Assembly (NCBI GenBank): GCA_017621735.1
Contig: JAGASM010000005.1
Coordinates: 1 to 58,866 of the forward strand
Length of the DNA: 58,866 bases
Source: Clostridia bacterium
GTDB lineage: Bacteria; Bacillota; Clostridia; Christensenellales; Borkfalkiaceae
Reading direction: 5' to 3'
The notes under the pieces were generated by a model. That model made no database searches. It worked only from the letters and a program-made list of their open reading frames with translations, and was not told the DNA's origin. Positions within the stretch are counted from its first letter, which is position 1; the number at the start of each line of letters is the position of its first letter. The translations under genes were made by a program, and so were the position numbers. Below are positions 51,036 to 57,434 of this stretch, in pieces.

Positions 51036-52365
51036 AGTATGTAAATTCGGCGGTACGTCCATGGCGGACGGAAACATGATGAAAAAGGTCGCGGACATCA
51101 TCAAAAGCGATGGCGCGCGTCGGTACGTCGTCGTATCGGCACCCGGCAAACGCTACGGCGCGGATATAAAGGTAACCGACCTTTTGTACCGTTGCTATGA
51201 TGAAGTGGCGCAAACGGGCAAGTGCGGGGAGTCGTTTGATAAAATTTGCGAACGCTTCCGCGGAATTGTCGGAGAGTTAAACCTTTCGATGGACATCGAC
51301 AAGATTTTGGCGGACACGAAAGAGGAAATCGAGAAGGAAAAGAGCACGGATTTTACGGCGTCCCGCGGAGAATATCTTTCCGCCCGCGTTATGGCTGCGC
51401 TTCTCGACGTTCCGTTTATTGATGCGCGCGACGTGGTAAAATTCGATAAAAACGGGCTTTTAGACAGCGAGCGTACGTTCGAGTTGACGGGGGATGCGCT
51501 CAAAGGAAAGAAGAACGCAGTCGTTTCCGGATTTTACGGCGAAGACGTAAACGGAAAAGTTAAGACGTTTTCGCGCGGGGGGAGCGATATATCGGGCGCA
51601 ATCGTTGCGCGCGCCGTTATGGCGGATTTATACGAGAACTGGACGGACGTATCCGGATTTCTTGCGTGCGATCCCCGCATCGTAGACAATCCCGAGGGGA
51701 TCAGCGCGATGTCGTATAAAGAACTTCGCGAACTTTCGTACATGGGCGCGAACGTCTTGCACAGCGAGTCCATTTTCCCCGTACGCGCGGGGGATATCCC
51801 GATTTGCATTAAGAATACCTTCCGTCCGATGGACGAGGGGACGATGATCCTTCCCACAAGCAAATACCGTTATACGGGTAAAATCGTAACGGGAATTGCG
51901 GGAAAGAAAAACTTCTCCGTTATCTTTATTGAAAAGTCGTTGATGAACTCGGAGATCGGGTTTGCGAGAAAGGTACTTTCCGTTTTGGAAAAACACGGCG
52001 TAAACTTCGAGCATATGCCGTCCGGTATCGACACGATGTCGTTTGTCATAGACAGCGAAGAACTCAAACACGGGGTTTTGGAAGAGATATTAGAGGATAT
52101 CCGCACCGCCGTCAAGCCGGATAACTTGCGTGTGTTCGACGAAATTGCGCTGATTGCAACGGTTGGACACGGCATGAGCCGAAACGTCGGTACGAGTGCA
52201 AAACTGTTCGACGCGATCGCCCGCGCGGGAATCAACGTCCGTATGATCGACCAAGGTTCTTCGGAATTGAATATTATCGTAGGGGTGGACAACGACAACT
52301 GCGAGCGTGCGATCCGCGCGATTTACGAGGAGTTTTTCCGCAAAGGACCTTCGTTTGGATTATAA
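51028..52365 (+). CDS. lysC: Aspartate kinase
   Basis: A 445-residue monofunctional aspartokinase catalysing the first step towards lysine, threonine and methionine. The kinase domain begins KVCKFGGTSMADG and has the SRGGSDISGA segment near residue 190. Two ACT domains follow (about 290-445), the regulatory sites for end-product inhibition. It resembles the clostridial homoserine-sensitive type, but which amino acid inhibits it cannot be told. The start follows GAGGGTAGAGAG, overlapping DUF1015 by 8 nt, and a strong terminator ends the unit. Confidence 0.94.
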   Translation: MIKVCKFGGTSMADGNMMKKVADIIKSDGARRYVVVSAPGKRYGADIKVTDLLYRCYDEVAQTGKCGESFDKICERFRGIVGELNLSMDIDKILADTKEEIEKEKSTDFTASRGEYLSARVMAALLDVPFIDARDVVKFDKNGLLDSERTFELTGDALKGKKNAVVSGFYGEDVNGKVKTFSRGGSDISGAIVARAVMADLYENWTDVSGFLACDPRIVDNPEGISAMSYKELRELSYMGANVLHSESIFPVRAGDIPICIKNTFRPMDEGTMILPTSKYRYTGKIVTGIAGKKNFSVIFIEKSLMNSEIGFARKVLSVLEKHGVNFEHMPSGIDTMSFVIDSEELKHGVLEEILEDIRTAVKPDNLRVFDEIALIATVGHGMSRNVGTSAKLFDAIARAGINVRMIDQGSSELNIIVGVDNDNCERAIRAIYEEFFRKGPSFGL

Positions 52366-52368
52366 GAA

Positions 52369-52393
52369 AAAAGTCGGCATTTTGCCGACTTTT
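52369..52393 (+). terminator. Terminator after lysC
   Basis: AAAAGTCGGCA pairs with TGCCGACTTTT, an 11-bp stem with a TTT loop, followed by T-rich sequence. Its end touches the phased repeats of the next promoter. Confidence 0.88.
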
Positions 52394-52444
52394 ACAATTT
52401 TTTAACAAAACGGCAACTTATTTTCAATATGCATAAAGTATGAT
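52392..52444 (+). promoter_or_regulatory. Two-component operon promoter with phased TTACAA-type repeats
   Basis: TTACAA (52392) and TAACAA (52403) are 11 bp apart; further CAA motifs lie at 52414 and 52425. The -10 box is TATGAT (52439-52444) without a good -35, as expected for an activated promoter. PhoB/OmpR-type regulators bind direct repeats with 11-bp phase, so autoactivation is likely. Confidence 0.6.
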
Positions 52445-52462
52445 AAAACGGGAGGGCGAAAT

Positions 52463-53134
52463 ATGATTCGAATTCTTGTTGTGGAAGACGACGCCGATTT
52501 GAATGCCTTTGTATGCAGAAGTTTGAAAAAAGCGGGCTACGAGGCGGTGAGTTTTTTCAACGGCGCGGACGCACTTGAATATCTTCGTGCGGAAAAAATT
52601 TCACTGATTTTAACCGACGTCATGATGCCGAGAATGGACGGGTTTACGCTTGCGGAAAACGTGCGAATGACAGATCGGGAACTCCCCATCGTCTTTATGA
52701 CGGCAAAGGACGACAAACCGTCCAAACTGCGCGGGTACGGCGTCGGCGTGGACGATTACGTTACCAAGCCGTTCGATATGGACGTATTACTTGCGAAAAT
52801 TTCCGCAATTTTACGCCGCGCGAAGATCGAGGCGGAAAATGAACTTTGTATCGGAAACTTTGTTATGAATGCGGAAGAGAGGACGGCGACGGTGGACGGG
52901 GAAGAAATTCCGCTTACCGTGCGGGAATTCGACCTTTTGTTTCGGTTGCTTTCCTATCCGAAAAAGACGTTTACCCGCTCCGCGCTCATGGAAGAGTTTT
53001 GGGGGTACGATTCGTCGGCAACGTCGCGCACGGTAGACGTGTACGTGGCGAAATTGCGGGAAAAGACGGAAAAAGCCGACGCATTTGAAATTGTAACCGT
53101 GCACGGATTCGGATACAAGGCGGTGCTCAAATGA
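52463..53134 (+). CDS. OmpR/PhoB-family response regulator
   Basis: A 223-residue regulator: receiver domain with acidic residues E8, D9 and D10, phosphorylation site Asp52 in LILTDVMMPRMDG, MTAKDD and KPFD; C-terminal winged-helix DNA-binding domain (about 125-223) with TRSALMEEFWGYDSSATSRT and VHGFGYKAVLK. GGGAGGG precedes the ATG. Its stop overlaps the kinase start (ATGA). Promoter repeats before it and before 55583 suggest it activates both. Confidence 0.93.
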   Translation: MIRILVVEDDADLNAFVCRSLKKAGYEAVSFFNGADALEYLRAEKISLILTDVMMPRMDGFTLAENVRMTDRELPIVFMTAKDDKPSKLRGYGVGVDDYVTKPFDMDVLLAKISAILRRAKIEAENELCIGNFVMNAEERTATVDGEEIPLTVREFDLLFRLLSYPKKTFTRSALMEEFWGYDSSATSRTVDVYVAKLREKTEKADAFEIVTVHGFGYKAVLK

Positions 53135-54186
53135 AGCGCCGTCGCTTGGGCAGGCACGCGACGGGCGTCCTTGCTTTTTTCTTACTGATTGCAGTCGTCA
53201 TTCAAACGGCGGTGCTCGTTTACGAGTACATCAGTAGCAGAACGGAAAACAAGTGGATCATCGCTCTGTTGATGCTCCTTGTAGGCGGATTGCTCGCGGT
53301 GCTTTGCACGGCGATCGACGCGCTTCGCCGAAAATATATTGTCGAAAGACCGGCAAATCTCATTTTGCGCGCAACCGAGCGCATGGCGCGGGGGGATTTT
53401 TCCGTTCGCATTCCCGTTGTCAACCGCGGGAGTTATACGCAGTACGACCGCATTATAGAAAACGTCAACTTGCTCGCGGAGGCGTTGGGGAAGATGGAGG
53501 TGTTAAAGACGGACTTTCTTTCCAACGTTTCGCACGAGTTAAAGACGCCTCTTTCCGTAATTCGCAATTATGCGGAACTGTTGGGAGAGGACGGGATAGA
53601 CGAAGAAACGAGAAAGCAAAGCGTTTCCGCCCTCGCCCGCGCGACGGAGCGGCTTATCGGGCTTGTCGACGGCGTGCTCAAATTGAACAAGTTGGAAAAT
53701 CAAGGACTTCGCCCTCCGCTGGAGAGAGTAAACGTAACGGCGGTCTTATCCGAGTGCGTGTTGGCATTCGAACGGACGGTAGAAGAAAAAGAAATAGTTC
53801 TTTCGTGCGATTTGGACGACGTATACGGGGATTCCGTTTCTTCGTATCTTGAAATCGTGTTTCAAAATTTACTGTCGAACGCGATCAAATTTACGCCAAA
53901 CGGGGGAAGCGTTTCCGTATCCTTAAAAAGGAGAGGGACGGACGCCGTTGTGCGCGTATCGGACACGGGGTGCGGGATTTCGCCGGACACGGGAGAGCGG
54001 ATTTTTGAAAAATTTTATCAAGAGGACGCCTCTCATTCGCACGAGGGAAACGGCTTGGGGCTTGCGCTCGTCAAAAAAGTCGTCGATTTGTTGGGAGGAA
54101 GTATTTCCGTAGAGAGCGAACTTGGAAAGGGCAGCACGTTTACCGTGCTTTTGAAGGGAGAAGAGCGTGAAGGATCTTTGGAATAA
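53131..54186 (+). CDS. Sensor histidine kinase with short extracellular loop
   Basis: A 351-residue kinase. Two membrane helices (about residues 12-32 and 42-62) are joined by a loop of about ten residues, too short for an extracellular sensor, which suggests signals in or at the membrane. HAMP-like sequence (about 75-120) leads to phospho-acceptor His135 in SNVSHELKTPLS; the ATPase domain has N250 in LLSNAIKFTPNGG, DTGCGIS and GNGLGLAL. It pairs with the regulator just upstream. A cell-envelope stimulus is inferred, not shown. Confidence 0.93.
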   Translation: MKRRRLGRHATGVLAFFLLIAVVIQTAVLVYEYISSRTENKWIIALLMLLVGGLLAVLCTAIDALRRKYIVERPANLILRATERMARGDFSVRIPVVNRGSYTQYDRIIENVNLLAEALGKMEVLKTDFLSNVSHELKTPLSVIRNYAELLGEDGIDEETRKQSVSALARATERLIGLVDGVLKLNKLENQGLRPPLERVNVTAVLSECVLAFERTVEEKEIVLSCDLDDVYGDSVSSYLEIVFQNLLSNAIKFTPNGGSVSVSLKRRGTDAVVRVSDTGCGISPDTGERIFEKFYQEDASHSHEGNGLGLALVKKVVDLLGGSISVESELGKGSTFTVLLKGEEREGSLE

Positions 54187-55093
54187 ATTTTTACAAGCGA
54201 TCAAGCGTGCGCCGATTTGGGTATTTATTGTCGTGTATCTTGTTACGGCAATTTTGATTGCAGGGGCGATCGTCGCGCTTGTGCTCGGAATGGAGCGCAC
54301 GGGGTATCGCGCGGCGGCGTACGTCCTGTTCGTGCTTTCGGCAGTCGCGCTTGCGTTTACCGTTTTTACCGTCGTTCTCCTTGTGCCGCGCATCAAAGGA
54401 GCGTTTGTTCGAGGGTTGGAACGGCGCCCGTTCACCGCAAGACTGTTGCGCGATTTTGGATTTCGGACGGTCGTTGTTGCCATCGGCGCGTTTGCAATTT
54501 CGTTTGCGTTCGCAGGATACAACGCTTATTTGGGAATTTCTTCGCTTTCAATTTGGTACGGCGCGCTAGCCGCTTATTATTTCTTTCTTGTTTTGTTGCG
54601 CGGAGGGATCCTCGCTTCGCACGTTCGGCATAGAAAGGAAGATGGGGAACGTGCAAAATTAAAAATGTACCGAAAAAGCGGAATCGTATTGCTTATTTTG
54701 AACGTCGCTTTGTCGGCGGCAATCGCACAAATGATCTTCGACGACCGCGCGTTCGTGTACGAGGGCTGGACGGTCATCGTCGTCGCGGCGTATGCGTTTT
54801 TCCGCATTACGCTTGCAATTTACAACCTCTTTCGCGCAAAGCGGTTGGGGGATTATACGGTGCAAGCCATTCGGAACGTTACCTTTGTCGATGCGGTCGT
54901 GTCCGTGTTAGCGACGCAAACGGCGCTTTTGTTTGCGTTTGGAACGGGCGATTTGGACGTTTCTCTCATGAATACGGTAACGGGGATCTTGGTGAGTGCG
55001 CTTTCCGTGGGGACGGGCGTTTATATGATTGTATCGGCGACGAAAAAACTAAAACAAAGCAAAGAGGAAACTTGCAATGACGAAAAAGTTTAA
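54167..55093 (+). CDS. Multi-pass membrane protein of unknown function
   Basis: A 308-residue protein with about eight predicted helices (near residues 17-40, 48-70, 100-120, 128-150, 170-190, 200-220, 238-258 and 268-290) and a charged C-terminal tail. No known motif is recognised. The GTG start at 54167 follows GGGAG within the kinase gene's last codons (20-nt overlap), tying it to the two-component system, perhaps as accessory sensor or target. Its end overlaps the next gene by 17 nt. Confidence 0.72.
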   Translation: MKDLWNKFLQAIKRAPIWVFIVVYLVTAILIAGAIVALVLGMERTGYRAAAYVLFVLSAVALAFTVFTVVLLVPRIKGAFVRGLERRPFTARLLRDFGFRTVVVAIGAFAISFAFAGYNAYLGISSLSIWYGALAAYYFFLVLLRGGILASHVRHRKEDGERAKLKMYRKSGIVLLILNVALSAAIAQMIFDDRAFVYEGWTVIVVAAYAFFRITLAIYNLFRAKRLGDYTVQAIRNVTFVDAVVSVLATQTALLFAFGTGDLDVSLMNTVTGILVSALSVGTGVYMIVSATKKLKQSKEETCNDEKV

Positions 55094-55454
55094 TTATACT
55101 TACACCGCCTTGACGGAGGGGGAAAAGAGGGAAGTAGAGCGCATTCGGCGGCAATATCAGCCGAATGAAGAAAAAAAAGGAATGGAACGCCTTACGTACC
55201 TTGACAAAAAAGTTAACAACGGGGCGACGATCCCTGCCCTTATTTTGGGAATCGTCGGCAGTTTACTGTTTGGGTTAGGGCTTGCAATGATTCTCGAATG
55301 GGGGATCGTCGGCTGGGGGATTGCCGTTTGCGCGCTTTCGGCTTTGCCGATTGCTGCGGCATACCCCGTTTACCGCCATTTCTTAAAAAAATACCGCAAA
55401 AAATACGGGGAAGAAATCCTCGCTCTTACCGATCAACTCTTACAAGCGGAATAA
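55077..55454 (+). CDS. Small membrane protein, paralogue of the 55583 gene
   Basis: A 125-residue protein: basic-acidic N-terminus with EREVERIRRQYQPNEEKK-like sequence (residues 17-35), two hydrophobic helices (about 52-73 and 78-98), then HFLKKYRKKYGEEILALTDQLL. The same layout and motifs occur in the gene at 55583, so the two are paralogues. Such proteins are sometimes labelled dihydropteridine reductase in databases, which the sequence does not support. It overlaps the upstream membrane gene by 17 nt and ends at a strong terminator. Confidence 0.78.
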   Translation: MTKKFNYTYTALTEGEKREVERIRRQYQPNEEKKGMERLTYLDKKVNNGATIPALILGIVGSLLFGLGLAMILEWGIVGWGIAVCALSALPIAAAYPVYRHFLKKYRKKYGEEILALTDQLLQAE

Positions 55455-55479
55455 AAAGCCTCCCGTATGGGAGGCTTTT
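55454..55479 (+). terminator. Terminator of the two-component operon
   Basis: AAAAGCCTCCC pairs with GGGAGGCTTTT, an 11-bp stem with a 4-nt loop, overlapping the stop region of the 125-residue protein. Confidence 0.88.
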
Positions 55480-55552
55480 ACAATACCCTTACAAAATCCT
55501 TTCAAGTTTTTAACCAAACGTTGGCAATTTGGCAATATTCGTGCGGTATGAT
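55478..55552 (+). promoter_or_regulatory. Promoter with four 11-bp phased repeats
   Basis: TTACAA (55478), TTACAA (55489), TTTCAA (55500) and TAACCA (55511) begin exactly 11 bp apart; CAA recurs at 55525 and 55533, as in the promoter at 52392. The -10 is TATGAT (55547-55552), and no proper -35 is present. This is the expected layout of a PhoB/PhoP-type activator site and matches the response regulator gene's own promoter. Confidence 0.68.
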
Positions 55553-55582
55553 ATGAGTATCAAAAGGAAAGGAGAAAAAAAT

Positions 55583-55918
55583 ATGAAAACGACAGTAGAA
55601 AAGATTCGCGCGCAGTACATGCCGCAGGAAAAGAGTAAGGTAGAAACGTTAAAAGCGTTAAATGCAAAAGTGCATCGTCCCGTAAAGGCGTTTGCTTATA
55701 CGTTTGGCAGCGTAGGGGCGCTTGTTCTCGGAACGGGCATGTGTTTCGCAATGAAGATAATCGGCGACGTTATGCCGCTCGGCATTGCGGTTGGCGTTGT
55801 CGGGATGGGGATGATGGTTGCAACGTATTTTCTCTATCAAAAAATCTTAAACAAGAGAAAGAAGAAGTACGCGGAGCAAATTTATCAACTTGCGGACGAG
55901 ATATCCGCCGCGGAATAA
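55583..55918 (+). CDS. Small membrane protein, paralogue of the 55077 gene
   Basis: A 111-residue protein: EKIRAQYMPQEKSKVETLKALN at the N-terminus (split here by family similarity around residues 6-26), two hydrophobic helices (about 36-56 and 62-82), and a tail KKKYAEQIYQLADEIS. The layout is the same as the 125-residue protein upstream. The ATG at 55583 follows GGAAAGGAG; the open frame upstream lies in the promoter. It is expressed from its own promoter with repeats matching that of the two-component system. Confidence 0.78.
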   Translation: MKTTVEKIRAQYMPQEKSKVETLKALNAKVHRPVKAFAYTFGSVGALVLGTGMCFAMKIIGDVMPLGIAVGVVGMGMMVATYFLYQKILNKRKKKYAEQIYQLADEISAAE

Positions 55919-55929
55919 AGGGGAATGGG

Positions 55930-56226
55930 ATGAATTTTTTCAAAAAAGCGTTTCGCGACATGAAAGAAAGCGCAAAAGCGCAACGGGAAGTTGATAAAGC
56001 AAATTTTGAGGCGGTAAAGGCGGAATCGCGCGCGACGTTGGAAGAAAACAGAGGACGCAATTCCTATCAAAGGGCAAAAGCTGATGCGCAAAAGAGTTGG
56101 GAAAATGCGAAAGCGTCGCCGTCCGAGCGCATGAAAAAAACGCAAGAGGAAAGAGATAAGCAACTTGCCGACGCAAAGGAACGGACGGAAAGAGCAAATG
56201 CCCGTTACGAATCGGCAAAAAAATAA
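55930..56226 (+). CDS. Small charged helical protein
   Basis: A 98-residue protein that is almost entirely charged and predicted to form one or two long helices, rich in Lys, Glu, Arg and Ala, with no membrane segment and no recognised domain. It starts MNFFKKAFRDMKESAKAQRE after AAGGGGAAT, 12 nt from the preceding gene, and ends at a bidirectional terminator. A cytoplasmic partner of the small membrane protein is a guess from context only. Confidence 0.68.
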   Translation: MNFFKKAFRDMKESAKAQREVDKANFEAVKAESRATLEENRGRNSYQRAKADAQKSWENAKASPSERMKKTQEERDKQLADAKERTERANARYESAKK

Positions 56227-56237
56227 CAACAAATTAA

Positions 56238-56269
56238 AAAGCAGTATCGGTTCGATACTGCTTTCTTTT
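56238..56269. terminator. Bidirectional terminator between the charged protein gene and rpsR
   Basis: AAAGCAGTATCG (56238-56249) pairs with CGATACTGCTTT (56253-56264), with T runs on both strands, between two convergent transcription units. Confidence 0.9.
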
Positions 56270-56524
56270 TTAGTCTGCCTTGAAAGGAAGAAGAGCGGCA
56301 ACTCTTGCGCGCTTGATTGCGCTCGCAAGTTCTCTTTGGTGCTTTGCGCACGTGCCGGTCATTCTGCGAGGAAGGATTTTGCCGCCTTCCGCAATAAACT
56401 TGCGGAGTTTTGCGGTGTCCTTATAATCGATCACAGCGATTTTTTCCTGACAGAACAAGCATACCTTTTTATAGGATTGCTTTTTGAAACTCTTTCTTAC
56501 AGGTTTTTCAACTTTTTCTTCCAT
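56270..56524 (-). CDS. rpsR: 30S ribosomal protein S18
   Basis: An 84-residue ribosomal protein of the S18 family. The core [16 protein letters not shown] through [19 protein letters not shown] is characteristic, and the three cysteines suggest the zinc-binding (C+) form. It follows ssb and rpsF on one minus-strand message, the conserved rpsF-ssb-rpsR order of Bacillota. In the ribosome it dimerises with S6, and the S6:S18 pair can bind the rpsF leader. Confidence 0.97.
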   Translation of the reverse strand: MEEKVEKPVRKSFKKQSYKKVCLFCQEKIAVIDYKDTAKLRKFIAEGGKILPRRMTGTCAKHQRELASAIKRARVAALLPFKAD

Positions 56525-56546
56525 AACCTTTTACTCCTTTTCCGCC

Positions 56547-56972
56547 TTAGAAGGGGATATCTCCGTCGTCGTCAAACGACTGAAGGGTGGGCTTTTTCTT
56601 TGCGGGTGCGCTCGGTTGCACGCCGGTGTCATAGAAATCGTCGCCCGAATTAGAGGACTTCGACGTCAAAAATTCGATATCTTGCGCGATGATATCGACC
56701 GCAGTGCGGCGGACGCCTTGATTGTCTTCGTAGTTTCTCATTTGAATGCTGCCGACAACGGCAACTTTGTGTCCTTTTTTCGTAAAGCGACCGATGGTAT
56801 CGGCAAGTCCACGCCATGCGGTTACGTTAAAGAAGTCCGTTTGACGTTCTCCGTCTGCGGAAGAATAATTACGGTTTACCGCGATGGAAAAATGGCATAC
56901 GCTTACGCCGCCCGAAGTTTCGGACATTTCAGGGTCCCGCGTCAAATTTCCAATTAAAAAAACTTTGTTCAT
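56547..56972 (-). CDS. ssb: Single-stranded DNA-binding protein
   Basis: A 141-residue OB-fold protein starting MNKVFLIGNLTRDPEM, with HFSIAVNRNY and the strand after VVGSIQMRNYEDNQG. A disordered linker leads to the conserved acidic tip DDDGDIPF, which recruits repair and replication partners. Located between rpsF and rpsR. Confidence 0.97.
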   Translation of the reverse strand: MNKVFLIGNLTRDPEMSETSGGVSVCHFSIAVNRNYSSADGERQTDFFNVTAWRGLADTIGRFTKKGHKVAVVGSIQMRNYEDNQGVRRTAVDIIAQDIEFLTSKSSNSGDDFYDTGVQPSAPAKKKPTLQSFDDDGDIPF

Positions 56973-56984
56973 GTTACCCTCTCT

Positions 56985-57269
56985 TTACGCAACTTTGCAA
57001 ATTACGTATCTCAATAAGTTGCTCGAAATACCTGCTACGCGGTTAAGTTCCGTAACAACTGCGCCGTCGGCAACAAACGTCATCAAAACGTAGAAGCCTT
57101 CGTTCTTGTAACGGATGGGATAAGCCGTCTTCTTAACGCCCCACTTATCGGTGCTTTCGACGGAACCGCCCATGGAAGCAACGATGTCCGCGTACTTTTT
57201 AAGTTCCGCATCTCTCGCTTCTTCACTCAACTCGCTGTCAAGCAAAATGAGCATTTCATACTTAGTCAT
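56985..57269 (-). CDS. rpsF: 30S ribosomal protein S6
   Basis: A 94-residue ribosomal protein starting MTKYEMLILLDSELSEE; WGVKKTAYPIRYKNEGFYVL is the typical S6 core. The start at 57269 has a near-perfect AGGAGGTG site upstream on the minus strand; an earlier in-frame codon at 57374 would translate the leader. The acidic tail found in some S6 proteins is absent. Confidence 0.96.
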   Translation of the reverse strand: MTKYEMLILLDSELSEEARDAELKKYADIVASMGGSVESTDKWGVKKTAYPIRYKNEGFYVLMTFVADGAVVTELNRVAGISSNLLRYVICKVA

Positions 57270-57344
57270 AACTTTCACCTCCTGGTCTAATTCGGCATAC
57301 CGCGCAGGTATGCAAGGGAAAAACGGCGAACAAAATTTCACCGT
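57270..57344 (-). promoter_or_regulatory. rpsF leader with S6:S18-type hairpin
   Basis: On the minus strand the leader holds GCATACC (57313-57307) and GGTATGC (57301-57295) around a TGCGC-type loop, directly followed by CCGAATTAGACC. The CCG next to the stem is the hallmark of the S6:S18 binding motif in rpsF leaders. The start of translation lies 26 nt below, so binding could block the ribosome site. Confidence 0.6.
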
Positions 57345-57350
57345 TCTTCT

Positions 57351-57379
57351 ATTATACTGATTTTCAATGGACAAGTCAA
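57351..57379 (-). promoter_or_regulatory. rpsF operon promoter
   Basis: On the minus strand TTGACT (57379-57374), 17 bp, TATAAT (57356-57351). Confidence 0.88.
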
Positions 57380-57401
57380 CGAGTTTTTCTTTGAAAAGAG
57401 C

Positions 57402-57430
57402 AAAAAAAGCGGAAAAAGTTCCGCTTTTTT
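57402..57430 (-). terminator. Terminator of the partial minus-strand gene
   Basis: AAAAAAGCGGAA and TTCCGCTTTTTT form a stem; on the minus strand it follows the stop of the 57435 gene and is trailed by T-rich sequence. Confidence 0.85.
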
Positions 57431-57434
57431 GTCA

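Noticed and set aside
55077..55918. Dihydropteridine reductase annotation for the small paralogues
   Set aside because: Two membrane helices in about 115 residues and no Rossmann motif do not fit a reductase; the label in databases appears to be carried over without support.
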